Part shown: in pieces, positions 10,242-20,898 of the stretch
Position numbering within the stretch: position 1 is the first letter of the stretch
Layout: every line of letters begins with the position of its first letter
Assembly: GCA_032622095.1 (NCBI GenBank)
Contig: CP136069.1
Span: forward strand, 159,143,043 to 159,207,042
Reading direction: 5' to 3'
Source of the DNA: Siphonodentalium dalli
Taxonomy: Eukaryota; Mollusca; Scaphopoda; Gadilida; Siphonodentaliidae
DNA: 64,000 nt
Program-made: the position numbers and the translations under genes
The notes under the pieces: model-generated
What the model was told of the DNA's origin: nothing
Databases searched by the model: none
Seen by the model: only the letters and a program-made list of their open reading frames with translations

Positions 10242-10510
10242 ACCCTTTCGTTACTAAATGGATTGTCCCATTCAGTTATAAAAGTATTCATTGGAATGGT
10301 ATATTATTCATCTGGAGGGATGTTCAGAAAATAAGTAGACGATAGTCAGGCAAAATGATAATCTAAGTGCAGAAGGATTCCTATTCATTGGTGGGAAATG
10401 TTCAGATAATAAGTTCAACAAAATGACTTTATGGCCGTTTGTTGAACTTATTATCTGAACATTTCCTAAGGGAACTAGTCATCAATGTGAATTTAGTACA
10501 GAAAGGGCTG
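10242..10510. mobile_element. foldback element with perfect 29-bp inner hairpin
   Basis: Positions 10394-10422 and 10438-10466 are exact reverse complements over 29 bases with a 15-base loop. Outer ends are an imperfect TIR: CCCTTTCGTTACTAAAT near 10243, and the complement of ATTTAGTACAGAAAGGG near 10490-10506. End sequence resembles the TTAA class, but intact TTAA flanks are not present. Confidence 0.6.
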
Positions 10511-10650
10511 AAGGGTAAAAATTCTTTGGTATATTATTGTAGTAATCTTGATTTTATGTAGATAAAATTAATAATATGTTGATATTAGTCATATGGCAGC
10601 ATATTTATTTGTTTAATTTCTTCTAGATTCATTATCTGCATGTGACTGAA
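10455..10650 (+). repeat. duplicated segment, first copy (second at 14353-14560)
   Basis: GAACATTTYCTRAGGGAACTA, then GTAATCTTGATTTTNTGTAGAT and TTTGTTTAATTTCTTCT occur here and again at 14353-14520. Similarity resumes at 11065-11126 (ATGACTCGGTATAAGAGG) against 14565-14620, so one longer segment was duplicated and later interrupted here by about 400 bp. Confidence 0.7.
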
Positions 10651-10659
10651 TGACATTTC

Positions 10660-11055
10660 CAAATATAATAATGTATAGCATTTATATAGCTCTTAATCCC
10701 TGGTGTAGTTCAAAGCGCTTTCATTGTTACCCCAGCTGTTTTGAGTAATGCTGAGTCTTGTGCCTGCTGCCATTTTACAGGTGCTTCACTAGAGCGGCTT
10801 ACACTTACCCAACAACCAGGTCCCTATTTCTCGTCTAGGTATGATGAAACGAGCACAGTACAAGTGACCTTGCCCAAGGGTCACAACCTGGTGCGACATT
10901 TGAAACAGCGCGCTGCTCTACAGCGCACACACCGCTACATCCAGCCAAGCCACTGTTGCGGAGACGATAGTCCACCAGCAGGCACTAACTAACTCATGCT
11001 GGTGTGTTAACACCATTATAAGTCCGACACTCCAACCACTCGGCAACCGTACTCC
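10660..11055. repeat. interspersed repeat inserted into the duplicated segment
   Basis: This block is missing from the otherwise similar copy at 14540-14570. It contains TTTATATAGCTCTTAATCCC, AAAGCGCTTTCATTG and CCCAAGGGTCACAAC, a combination I associate with dispersed repeats in many invertebrates. The plus-strand frame at 10741-10992 lies wholly inside it and is not taken as a gene. Confidence 0.5.
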
Positions 11056-11126
11056 ACATAGCGATATATATGTGAATGTGTAAGATATGACTCGGTATAA
11101 GAGGTTCACAAAAGGCAATAACAAAC

Positions 11127-11572
11127 CAAGTCTGCAAATAGCGTGTCTGTCATTTGCAGAATGAGGTCCCCAGAGGGTGAATTTAGTGACGCTACCCCGC
11201 ATAGCGGGCTAGCATCACTAAATTCACCCTCTGGGGACCTCATTCTGCTTAGGCCCTCAACTGCTATGGCAGACCTAGGATCAATTTGAAGTTTCCCAGT
11301 TGAAGTTGGTGATGTTCACCCATTGGGTGCCTCAATTATGGATTTTATCTTCTGCAAATTAGGGGATATAGAAACTTCCCAGATGGGAAAACGTAACTAA
11401 AAACAATGTTAATTTGATACCATAGATACTTCCCAGAAGATGAGGCCTAAGCAGAATGAGGTCCCCAGAGGGTGAATTTAGTGATGCTAGCCCGCTATGC
11501 GGGATAGCGTCACTAAATTCACCCTCTGGGGACCTCATTCTGCAAATGACAGACACACTATTTGCAGGCTTG
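11127..11572. mobile_element. hAT-like MITE, long form, with perfect 8-bp target duplication
   Basis: Ends CAAGTCTGCAAATAG and CTATTTGCAGGCTTG are flanked by TAACAAAC at 11119-11126 and 11573-11580. Two end hairpins with GCAGAATGAGGTCCCC arms surround a core of about 200 bp containing CTTCTGCAAATTAGGGGATA and CAATGTTAATTTGA. The 245-bp form at 7917 has the same hairpins without this core. Confidence 0.93.
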
Positions 11573-11592
11573 TAACAAACAAGCATTTCTTA

Positions 11593-12006
11593 CAAGCCTT
11601 GAATTAGTGTGTCTGTCATTTGCAGAATGAGGTCCCAGAGGGTGAATTTACCAGTGGGCTAGCATCACTAAATTCATCCCCTGGGGACCTAATTCTACTT
11701 AGGCCTCTTCTTCTGGGAAATATCTATATTCTCAAATTAACATTGTTTTTGTTACTTTTTCCCATCTGTTCAGTTTCTATATCCCCTAATTTGCAGAAGA
11801 CAAAATGCATAATCTATGAAACTAATGGGCGAACATCAACAACTTCAACTGGGGAACTTTGTATCTGACCCTAGGTCTCCCATAGCAGTTGGGGCCTAAG
11901 CAGAATGAGGTTCCCAGAGTGTGAATTTGCTGATACTAGCCCACCATGCGGGATAGCATCACTAAATTCACCCTCCGAGGACCTCATTTTGCCAATGAGA
12001 CACACT
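11593..12006. mobile_element. hAT-like MITE, long form, right end degraded
   Basis: It begins CAAGCCTTGAATTAG only 20 bases after the previous copy and carries the same core in the opposite orientation (CTCAAATTAACATTG, CCTAATTTGCAGAAG). The right hairpin is intact up to GAGACACACTATC, after which the end has diverged. Confidence 0.82.
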
Positions 12007-12099
12007 ATCTATATGACCAAATAATATTTTGATTCAATTGGCACTGATCGACTCAAGTGAGGTTTGAAAATATGTCAATTTTTGTTCTTGTGACCTTAT

Positions 12100-12246
12100 A
12101 TTTGATCCCATATTGGGTTTGAACTTGTGACCTAACGATTTATCCCATATTGGGTTTGAACTTGTGACTTAACAACAATTTATCCCATATTGGGTTTGAA
12201 CTTGTGACCTAACAATTTATCCCATATTGGGTTTGAACTTATTACC
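12100..12246. repeat. minisatellite, about 38-41 bp unit, four copies
   Basis: The unit TATCCCATATTGGGTTTGAA then CTTGTGACCTAACAATT is repeated with small length differences; the fourth copy ends CTTATTACC. CCCATATTGGG is itself an interrupted palindrome. Confidence 0.9.
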
Positions 12247-12750
12247 ATCTTGTTGAGGTCAGAATGTAGTGGTGGAATTATCAACGTAACCACCTTGGCT
12301 ACAGAGACCTCCCAATTAAGGAAGCAGTTTATTGTCATCTGGACAAGTGGCGAAACTGAGAGTTATCATATAAATTTGTATAGGTTCATTACTTCTCTAA
12401 CCAGGACAGTTGGAAATCTTGAGATTTAACCAAAAGGGGGTAGGGGTTCAAATTGAATTCTGCAAACCTGGTTGAAGTGGAGGGGTGCAATTTGAAATTT
12501 TAGAGTGAACACACCCGCCCCCAAATGGGGACCCTCTAGCTACATTCCTGTACTGGAGACACAGGATTGAATTGTATTTTATGCTGAAGTATATAACTAT
12601 GGTGTATTTCAGGTCTGTATCACAAGCAGCTGGATCTATTTTAATACCTGTCTAACATTTTTTACCAACATTTTCTAAGATGTTCATTTGGAACTTTGTG
12701 AATTTTGTAGTCGTCCTTTTATTGTAACATTAGAAGTTCCAATTACGTTG

Positions 12751-12904
12751 TTAACTCTTTCATGATGGCAGCTGTGGTGGTGCAGCATTAAAGATCCTGT
12801 GCCAGTGCATTCTCTTATATGCGAGTCTCCCATTGGGAGCCTCGCATATATAAGAGAATATATTGACACATGGTTTCAGGAAGCTCCAGTCATGGAAGTG
12901 TTAA
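12751..12904. mobile_element. TTAA-flanked MITE, short form of the 9455 family
   Basis: TTAA at 12751 is followed by CTCTTTCATGATGGCAGC; the right end reads GCTCCAGTCATGGAAGTG then TTAA at 12901-12904. It has one inner hairpin (TTCTCTTATATGCGAG) instead of two. Confidence 0.83.
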
Positions 12905-13066
12905 CACTAAAGTTATGCCTTGGCATAATCACACGTGTTATCCGTCAAACATATGACTCCGCCCTGGAGCTGATGTACTCACTGACAATATTTATAAGGA
13001 GTGTGTAATAAATACATAATGCCGTGCTCAGGTGACTTGGTCGTCTATTTATGGCTTGAGTGGGAT

Positions 13067-13414
13067 CAGACCTGAAAATATGGTGCCGGACATTTGCAGA
13101 ATGAGGTCCCCAGAGGGTAAATAGTGACACTACCCTGCACAGCATGCCCGCATCACCAAATTCATCCTCTGGGAACCTCATTCTACATTGCCTCATCTGC
13201 TATGGGAGAAAATAAACTAAAAAGGAAAATAAAGAGAAAAAAAACTTGTTAATTTGATAATAAATATACTTTCCAGATAAGATGAGACCTAAACAGAATG
13301 AGGTCCCCAGAGGGTGAATTGAGTGATGCTAGCTCACTGATTGTGGCAGAGTCACTAAATTTACCCTCTGGGGACCTCATTCTGCAAATGTCCAGCACCA
13401 TATTTTCAGACCTG
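13067..13414. mobile_element. hAT-like MITE subfamily with different outer ends, 8-bp duplication
   Basis: Flanked by AGTGGGAT at 13059-13066 and 13415-13422. The outer ends are CAGACCTGAAAATATGG and CCATATTTTCAGACCTG, unlike the CAAGCCTTG ends of its relatives, while the inner hairpins (GCAGAATGAGGTCCCC) and part of the core are shared. Confidence 0.88.
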
Positions 13415-13422
13415 AGTGGGAT

Positions 13423-14352
13423 ATTGCATGGATATTACGAGACCTTTGAGTATCATCCTTCCACGATTGCACAAATTGTAAATTGGTGGTCAGTGAGACA
13501 TGTTTGTCATTTTGTGATTACAACATGTTTTCCCTAAATTCTGATTCACAAAATTTTTAATGTTCAATTCTATTCTTGTGTAAAGATTAAATTATAGCCT
13601 TACATGAGGTGCAGTGCTTGGATTGAATTTGTGACGTGAAATAATTCATGAGAGGCAGGGACGTTGTACAAACGTGAGTGGGTTACAAAATAGTCCCTAA
13701 CTCGTATGAATTATTTAACGTCACCAGTCCAATTGATTATTTTGTTTATTATATTCCACTATAAACATCTGATTTACCAGAAATCTGATTAATACTGTCA
13801 TGATTCCAATGACACATAAATTATGATCCCATGTATGAATACATAACTTGCTAGTTAAAGTGACATAATTCACTAGTGAAGTTATCGTTTATAATCACTC
13901 GAGAAATCAAGGTGAATAACACATAGGTATGTAATAAATACGTATTATCACAAGAGTGAATTAATCTCGCTGTAGTATCACGTCTCTTTGAAGAGGTCAG
14001 ATCACTAGATTAAACAGGCTACCACATGCGGCGAGTGAGGTGGCAAGTTTGATCCAGCGATCTGACATCTTCAGGAGGCGTGATGGGACGACCAGATCAA
14101 TTTACTGCAGTAATAATATATTTATTATATGACGCATATTCAATTTAAATAACGACATATTAATGAAATAAACCTGGAGTTAAAAACTTAAAACAGGCGA
14201 TAGATTCAAAAGATATTAAATGTAGTGAGGATAAGTGGATACTGTTGATAAATATAACTAACTAGTAATTTCACTGCTTAAATCGAGCACACGCATCTCT
14301 GTACATTTGGCACAAATTTTATATACACTTTCGGAAGTACATGTACAACTGT
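13423..14352. other. AT-rich non-coding DNA
   Basis: No gene recognised. An imperfect inverted repeat lies at about 13630-13730 (GTGACGTGAAATAATTCATG against CGTATGAATTATTTAACGTC). Confidence 0.4.
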
Positions 14353-14620
14353 CCTGAACATTTTCTGAGGGAACTACTCATCAATGAATATTTAGTATAG
14401 AAGGGTCATATTATTATAGTAATCTTGATTTTCTGTAGATAAAATTAATAATTTGTTGATAAGCATATCGCCGCATATTATTTGTTTAATTTCTTCTGGT
14501 GCCAACACTGGTTCATATTTATTATCTGCATGTGACTAAATGACATTCCCAAATAGCTATATTTATGTGAATGTGTAACGTATGACTCGGTATAAGAGGT
14601 TCACAAAAAGCAAAAACAAA
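14353..14620 (+). repeat. duplicated segment, second copy (of 10455-11126)
   Basis: See the first copy at 10455. This copy lacks the roughly 400-bp insertion and so shows the uninterrupted state. It continues into a hAT-like MITE at 14623, as the first copy continues into the one at 11127. Confidence 0.7.
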
Positions 14621-14622
14621 GG

Positions 14623-14836
14623 AGCCTTGAAATAGTGTGTCTGTCAATTGCAGAATGAGGTCCCCAGAGGGTGAATTTAGTGACACTTGTGCAGGCTAGC
14701 ATCACTAAACTCGCCCTCTGGGGACCTAATTCTGCTTGTAGGCCTTATAATCTGGGAAATATATATAGTCTCAAATTAATATTGTTTTTAGTTACTATTC
14801 CCTTCTGTTCAGTTTCTATATCCCCTAATTATTCAT
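14623..14836. mobile_element. hAT-like MITE, truncated at its right side
   Basis: Left hairpin and part of the long core (CTCAAATTAATATTG, TTTCTATATCCCCTAATT) are present; the second hairpin is missing after about 14836. Confidence 0.75.
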
Positions 14837-15145
14837 CCTGGCCACAATTCGTCGAATTAATTGCCAGGGCAGTTGGGGCGATGCCTAAAACAAGTGTAGA
14901 CTCAAATGTGGGAACTACTAAAACTTTATGAAACTTGATCAGCCATGATTAATTTTTTAGATTTTTAGAATTATCATTGTTATGAAATATTTTGTTTGTT
15001 CATTTTTCAATATTAGCTTTTCCAAACCGGAATTGGGATGTAGGGGGTGGTAATTAGACTCCACTTGTGGCACCTTTATCATATCATATAATTTTATCTC
15101 TCCCAACAGTTCCAAACAATGATGCATTCAGCAAGCTGAAGCATT

Positions 15146-16175
15146 AAGCCACATTCACACGAGTCTGTTGCGTTGAAATTGGATTACATGCAATAACACA
15201 AGGTGTTCAGACGGCTGTGATGCGTCCGTTGTATTGTCTGCATTAACTCTTTGAACCCGAGCGACCGGAAAACCGGCCGCAGCGTGAACCTTCAAATACC
15301 CAAATGGCTGGTATACCGTTCGGAAAAACCTAACGCGCCTATGAAATGTCTAAAATGGGGCATAATACAATTGAATGCTCAGGGCAATGTGTCATTGGAT
15401 TATGTGTGGTATCTGCTGAGCAACCGTTGCTACCCTTAAACAAAAGTCAGGCTCACTCATCTGGCCATATATATATATATCAAATTTAAAAATGGGGCAT
15501 TGGCTGCATCGAAAACTCCATTTCCTTGGGCTGAAATACATCGATAAAAGCTATAATTGCATTTTACTTTCAATTTCGGGTAGTTGCATAGCAACTGTTG
15601 CCAGGGCATGATCATGTGGCAATGTATCCCGATCTTAAAATACTCAGTGGTCCATGGGGAACATACATGTAAAGTTTCAGATCTGTGGCACCACTTAAAC
15701 AGAATCAACACATTGTGCCTGAACACAGTCTACAATAAATCAAAAATAACACTGGGAGCCCAGGATCATGGCGTCGATCGTTGTGGGGAGCCAGGGTTCA
15801 AAGGGTTAAATCACACAATGGAGATATTCTATTTTCAATGCAGAGTAAAGTATAATGCATACCTTATATGGCGTACGTCGCTTGTCAAACTCCATGCAGG
15901 GTTTATCTCCCTTGATGACTCGATTGTTTTCAATCAATGAAAGATGGCGGCTGTCTTCGAAACGAAGGGAAATCGACTTGTGTTTATGTCGTCAATAAAG
16001 TGTTAGTTGTTAGGATTTTACAGGTTTTAAATTATCATACAATTAATTTATCACAGTATGCAACATGGCAATTATTCAAATAGCGAACTAATTAGCTGCA
16101 ATTATCAATCGGAAGCTCTACGTTATAACGCAACGCACGCGTCTGTGTGAACAGATTTAACGCAGACAACGCAAC
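15146..16175 (+). mobile_element. repeat copy W2, interrupted by a TTAA element
   Basis: The left end carries TTCACACGAGTCTGTTGCG; the right end carries CGTTATAACGCAACGCACGC and GTCTGTGTGAACAG, an imperfect inverted pair. The middle matches the inverted copy at 8176-8530 (AAGATGGCGGCTGTCTTCGA). Positions 15243-15809 are a later insertion. Confidence 0.62.
15243..15809. mobile_element. TTAA-flanked 559-bp element nested in W2
   Basis: TTAA at 15243-15246 is followed by CTCTTTGAACCCGAG; the right end reads CAGGGTTCAAAGGG then TTAA at 15806-15809. The ends form a short TIR (CYCTTTGAACCC). The related W1 copy keeps the uninterrupted sequence GTTAACGCACACAATGGAG at the same place, confirming insertion at TTAA. 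No transposase; non-autonomous piggyBac-like element. Confidence 0.85.
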
Positions 16176-16224
16176 ATATGCAACCGACTCTTCTGAACAC
16201 TCCTTAAGTTTGCAATCATTATTG

Positions 16225-16510
16225 GATGATTAGAATTCCATGTATTTCATCTTTTATATGATCCATTTTCCATTTTGCAGCTTTGTGAGTTAGTAAAGGA
16301 AATATCATGTTGTATTGAGGATTTCGGAAAGATGCATGGCGAATGTGACATTCATTTAATAATAATACAGCATAATTATTGGGTTATTATAATTCCATGT
16401 CTGTTCATCTTTTATATAATTATGTGATCGCTATTCAAATTTTCCACTTTGTGTGTGTGGTTTTAAGGAAATATCATATTTGATGACCTCAGAAAGATTG
16501 TCGACTGAGG
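16225..16510. repeat. imperfect tandem duplication, about 155 bp period
   Basis: AATTCCATGTATTTCATCTTTTATAT and GGAAATATCAT recur in the same order at about 16231 and 16389, with substitutions and small gaps. No coding signal. Confidence 0.6.
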
Positions 16511-16532
16511 GTGAGTTACAAATTTTGGAGTT

Positions 16533-16621
16533 TTAATCATTTCATGAAGGGGGCTGCACTGGTGCAGCATTAAAGATCATGCACCAGTGCATTATCTTAT
16601 ATATGTGAGTCTCCCACAGGG
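16533..16621. mobile_element. fragment of the 9455-type TTAA MITE
   Basis: TTAA, then TCATTTCATGAAGGGGGCTGC and GTGCAGCATTAAAGATC as in the intact copy; the element stops after the first hairpin arm (GTGAGTCTCCCACAGGGA). Confidence 0.75.
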
Positions 16622-16655
16622 AGAAATAAAACTGCAATAAGTGCAATTATTTGTA

Positions 16656-16849
16656 TACATGTAATTCTCTAAGTAATCGACTCTTTAACCACAGCAGAAT
16701 TATGGGTAACTTTTCAGGATTTAGTCGGAAATATGGCTTGTTGCAATTCATCGGAAAGCTCTCGGGGAGCCATATTTCCGACTAAATCCTGAAAAGTTAC
16801 CCATAATTCTGCTGTGGTTAAGGAGTCGATTACTTAGAGCATTACTGTA
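16656..16849. mobile_element. TA-flanked foldback element (CAGTAATG family), hairpin
   Basis: Arms with CCACAGCAGAATTATGGGTA and CAGGATTTAGTCGGAAATAT pair over most of their length. The right end has the family ending CATTACTGTA; the left end is degraded (TACATGTAATTCTCTAA). The middle is asymmetric through a small deletion. Confidence 0.8.
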
Positions 16850-16869
16850 CATGTCTGCTGCATTGCAAA

Positions 16870-17146
16870 CAAGCCTTGAAGTAGTGTGTCTGTCATTTGC
16901 ACCCCGCTGTGTAAAAAAAAATTACTACTAAATTCACCCTCTGGGGACCTCATTCTGCTTAGGCCTCATCTTCTGGGAAGTATCTATAGTCTCAAATTAA
17001 CATTGATTTTAGTTACTTTTTCCCTTCTGTTCAGTTTCTATATCCTCTAATTTGCAGAAGATAAACAGAATAATCAAGGTGACTAATGGGTGAACATCGC
17101 CAACTTCAACTGGAGAACTTCAATTTGATCCTAGGTCTACCATATC
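16870..17146. mobile_element. hAT-like MITE, truncated right, damaged left hairpin
   Basis: Begins CAAGCCTTGAAGTAG, has the long core, and ends in the core where the next MITE copy begins at 17147. The first hairpin arm lost its GAATGAGGTCC part and gained an A run. Confidence 0.75.
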
Positions 17147-17316
17147 CAAGCCTTGAAATAGGGTGTCTGTCATTTGCAGAATGAGGTCCCCAGAGGGTGA
17201 ATTTAGTGCTGCCACCCCGCATAGTGGGCTATCATCACCAAATTCACCCTCTGGGGACCTCATTCTGCTTACACCTCAGCAGAATGAGGTTCCCAGAGGG
17301 TGAATTTGGTGATGCT
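17147..17316. mobile_element. hAT-like MITE, truncated at a rearrangement breakpoint
   Basis: Short-form family member: first hairpin and the CTTACACCTCAG linker are complete, then the second hairpin is cut at GGTGATGCTG. The following bases (17330-17355) are a fragment of the CAGTAATG element, directly before the inverted duplication arm. Confidence 0.8.
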
Positions 17317-17363
17317 GCATGTAGCCACATACAGTAATGCCCTAAATAATCGACTCATCCACA

Positions 17364-17577
17364 TACAGTAATGCCCTAAATAATCGACTCCTTAACCACA
17401 GCAGTATTATGGTTAATTTTTCAGGATTTAGTCGGAAATATGGCTTGCTGCCATTCATCTGAAAGCTCTGAGAGCTTTCCGATGAATAGCAACAAGCCAT
17501 ATTTCCGACTAAATCCTGAAAAGTTACCCATAATTCTGCTGTGGTTAAAGGAGTCGATTAATTAGGGCATTACTGTA
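17364..17577. mobile_element. TA-flanked foldback element (CAGTAATG family)
   Basis: Starts TACAGTAATGCCCTAAATAA and ends CATTACTGTA, forming a hairpin over most of its 214 bp. A 26-bp fragment of the same end precedes it at 17330-17355. Confidence 0.88.
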
Positions 17578-17963
17578 CTTTTGATGATTAAATGAAGAGA
17601 GCAGTGCATGGTGCATGGAGTTAAAATAGTTTTCAGTCAATATAACGCAATTTAATGCACGCTTGTTCCTAGAAGTACAGTTTTATTGCTGTTCCTTATT
17701 TACAAGCATCTCGTTGAGTCATATGACATTTGCTACAACCATGAAACTATAACTATAAAATAAAAGCATCATCACACATGACAAAATGACAAAACAAGCC
17801 CTGTATGTGCCTAAATAAACCTTGTAAGCCTGTATTTTATTAATGCACAGATTCTAGGATGGGTAATAAACACAGAACAACACGTGTGTTAATGGGTTTT
17901 TTGATACAGCACTTGTGCCATCAAGGAATGATTGAACTCGAGGCTGCACCACTTGTTCTATCC

Positions 17964-18217
17964 CAAGCCTTGAAATAGGGTGTCTGTCATTTGCAGAATG
18001 AGGTCCCCAGAGGGTGAATTTAGTGATGCTACCCCGCATAGCAGGCTAGCATCACCAAATTCACCCTCTGGGGACCTCATTCTGCTTACACCTCAGCAGA
18101 ATGAGGTTCCCAGAGGGTGAATTAGGTGAAGCTAGCCCGCTATGCGGGGTAGCATCACTAAATTCACCCTCTGGGGACCTCATTCTGCAAATGTCAGACA
18201 CACAATTTTAAGACTTG
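17964..18217. mobile_element. hAT-like double-hairpin MITE at the arm edge
   Basis: Same element as 20045-20298 in opposite orientation. It keeps one side of the target duplication (TTCTATCC at 17956-17963). At the other side the element end has different sequence (ACACACAATTTTAAGACTTG) and the flank ATTGCAAT does not match. Confidence 0.85.
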
Positions 18218-19613
18218 ATTGCAATATAAACACCTCAAAAAAAGAAAGTACCCCCCCCCCCCCCCCCCAATATATTTGGTAATATTTTATGAGATATTGG
18301 ATGGATTTTGATAAATGTTTTGGTGGTATCTGAGACACGAACTTTGTTGCGAGTCACATAGCTGTGAGTTATGTTATGGCCGACTGAGCACGAATTGAAT
18401 GGAAGAGGGGTGCTTTTCAAAAGTTGCAAAACACTGACATAAAGTGGACAGTCACTCCAGTGTTCCATTGTTCACACAAATTGTTACTGGCTGTAATTGT
18501 GGTCCAAAAGTGACACTGAGTCCACGGTAACATGCTTGTCAACTATGGTTCTGCGAATCGGGGGATTTTGCATCGATTCGAATCTCGATATCGAATCTCT
18601 TTCCTGATATCGACATCGAATCGAATCTCGAATCGAATCAGCTAGTGATTGGCATTGTTTACCAGTGTGTATTTCGGTGTCTCATGACAAAATATCTGAA
18701 AAATTCACTAGATGCTATATAACAATGTTAATTTCCTTAAACATCCGTTGGAACTTGTGTTTTTTTGGGGGGGGAAATCATTACATAGGCAAGTCACTTT
18801 CAGGCTCATGGAGGGTTTGGGATATGTTGCATTGAATTTCTATCTAGCTGTGTCATGGCGAGCATGACATAAGAAGTGACAGTAAGACACTTAAAGACAG
18901 TTCAATCAACGTATCACAATCCCCATGGAATGGAATTTACTTGTCTACATTATTTAATAAAGATAATAAAGATTTGACACAAGTGGACATGGGTACATTG
19001 TTCAGCTATATAATTGTTGTAGTCCGATACCAATGTTAGTTATCTGTTAAACTGTTCACCCCACAATAGATCAAACACCTACATCACATATTCACAGTAG
19101 TGGTCTTTACGGATGGGGGGTCCCAGAAAACAGACACAAATTACAAGTGTTAAATGTAATCAACAAGATTAAAAACGGATCGAAAATTGGTGCAACGCGC
19201 TCGATTTCCAGGGAAACAGAACTGAAAGTAGGATATTTATAGGAATTCTGCTGGGAGTGTCGCAGATAACTGGTCGCACATGATGACGTCCATTTAAGAA
19301 AGTAATAGGCCGATTGTTCTAAGGTTTCTCACCGCTTACATTGAATTTTATTCATGTAATCTGAATTGGATATCTGAAGTTCTAAACGTACGGTAATTAA
19401 TTGAGTTCCGCATCTAGCGATCATGCACCGTGTAGACAATTTTCAAATTACATAATGTTGATACAGATTACAAATATATGCGGCGATTGATCACTGTCAT
19501 GGGTTGCGATCGAAGCACATAATTTGCATAATGCATGTCTATTCTGAACGGCATACATTCAAAATTACCTAAGTTTAACTTCATGGTTTAAAGCCACATG
19601 GTGATTTGTGCTC
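18218..19613. other. spacer between the inverted arms, no gene seen
   Basis: Contains a C run of about 18 at 18251-18268, a degenerate TCGAATC/TCGATA microsatellite at about 18570-18645, and otherwise AT-rich sequence with only short frames. No transposase, so the arms are not shown to be TIRs of one large transposon. Confidence 0.5.
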
Positions 19614-19845
19614 TTAACCCTTTCCTGATGGGAGCCCTACTGGCGCAACATTAAAAACCCTGTGCCAATGCATTCTCATATAATGTGAGTCTCCCATATG
19701 GAGCCTCGCATATATAAGGGAATGCACTGGCTTACAAGATCAAGGTAAGTATTGTTAGGCCAATGCATTCTCTTATATATACGAGGCGACTTATGGGCGA
19801 CTCGCATACAAAAGAGAATGCATTGACACAGGGTTTTCGCAAATA
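19614..19845. mobile_element. TTAA MITE of the 9455 family, right end lost
   Basis: TTAA then CCCTTTCCTGATGGGAGC, both inner hairpins (GAGTCTCCCATATGGAGCC; CGAGGCGACTTATGGGCGAC), then similarity stops after GGGTTTTCGCAAA. Confidence 0.78.
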
Positions 19846-20044
19846 TTTCTACAAAGATTATATATTCCAGAAAAAAAAGTCAATAAAAAATACACTTCTG
19901 AACAATTTTTAAGCCATTTGTATTCATTGAAGTACCAGAAATGGAATAATGCGCGATTGTCCGGAAAATGTATATACACAGAATGACACAAGTGCATTAA
20001 TGGGTTTGTTGATACACCACGAGTGTTCGCATGGAAGGATAGAA

Positions 20045-20298
20045 CAAGCCTTGAAATAGGGTGTCTGTCATTTGCAGAATGAGGTCCCCAGAGGGTGAAT
20101 TTAGTGATGCTACCCCGCATAGCGGGCTAGCTTCACCTAATTCACCCTCTGGGAACCTCATTCTGCTGAGGTGTAAGCAGAATGAGGTCCCCAGAGGGTG
20201 AATTTGGTGATGCTAGCCTGCTATGCGGGGTAGCATCACTAAATTCACCCTCTGGGGACCTCATTCTGCAAATGACAGACACCCTATTTCAAGGCTTG
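20045..20298. mobile_element. hAT-like double-hairpin MITE with perfect 8-bp target duplication
   Basis: Flanked by GGATAGAA at 20037-20044 and 20299-20306. Ends CAAGCCTTGAAATAG / CTATTTCAAGGCTTG. Because both target duplications are intact here, this locus looks like the donor of the inverted copy at 17964-18217. Confidence 0.93.
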
Positions 20299-20684
20299 GG
20301 ATAGAACAAGTGGTGCAGCCTCGAGTTCAATCATTCCTTGATGGCACAAGTGCTGTATCAAAAAACCCATTAACACACGTGTTGTTCTGTGTTTATTACC
20401 CATCCTAGAATCTGTGCATTAATAAAATACAGGCTTACAAGGTTTATTTAGGCACATACAGGGCTTGTTTTGTCATTTTGTCATGTGTGATGATGCTTTT
20501 ATTTTATAGTTATAGTTTCATGGTTGTAGCAAATGTCATATGACTCAACGAGATGCTTGTAAATAAGGAACAGCAATAAAACTGTACTTCTAGGAACAAG
20601 CGTGCATTAAATTGCGTTATATTGACTGAAAACTATTTTAACTCCATGCACCATGCACTGCTCTCTTCATTTAATCATCAAAAG

Positions 20685-20898
20685 TACAGTAATGCCCTAA
20701 TTAATCGACTCCTTTAACCACAGCAGAATTATGGGTAACTTTTCAGGATTTAGTCGGAAATATGGCTTGTTGCTATTCATCGGAAAGCTCTCAGAGCTTT
20801 CAGATGAATGGCAGCAAGCCATATTTCCGACTAAATCCTGAAAAATTAACCATAATACTGCTGTGGTTAAGGAGTCGATTATTTAGGGCATTACTGTA
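20685..20898. mobile_element. TA-flanked foldback element (CAGTAATG family)
   Basis: Complete hairpin with ends TACAGTAATGCCC and GGGCATTACTGTA; mirror copy of 17364-17577. Confidence 0.88.

Larger units (their letters stand above)
17354..18217 (-). repeat. inverted duplication, left arm (partner 20045-20908)
   Basis: Landmarks in this arm pair with those in 20045-20908 with a constant coordinate sum of 38262 (17364/20898, 17577/20685, 17964/20298, 18217/20045), so no net insertion or deletion separates the arms. Identity looks nearly complete by eye until about 18191. The arm holds one CAGTAATG hairpin, a copy of the 9955 repeat and one hAT-like MITE. Confidence 0.93.

Noticed and set aside
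10741-10992. 83-codon frame rich in His and Gln
   Set aside because: Lies wholly inside an interspersed repeat that is absent from the duplicate segment at 14.5 kb.
17854-18039. Recurring peptide starting MRGSITKFTLWGPHSANDRH, also at 8086, 10918, 19791 and 20223
   Set aside because: It is the translation of the hAT-like MITE hairpin arms; conservation follows copy number of the element, not a protein.
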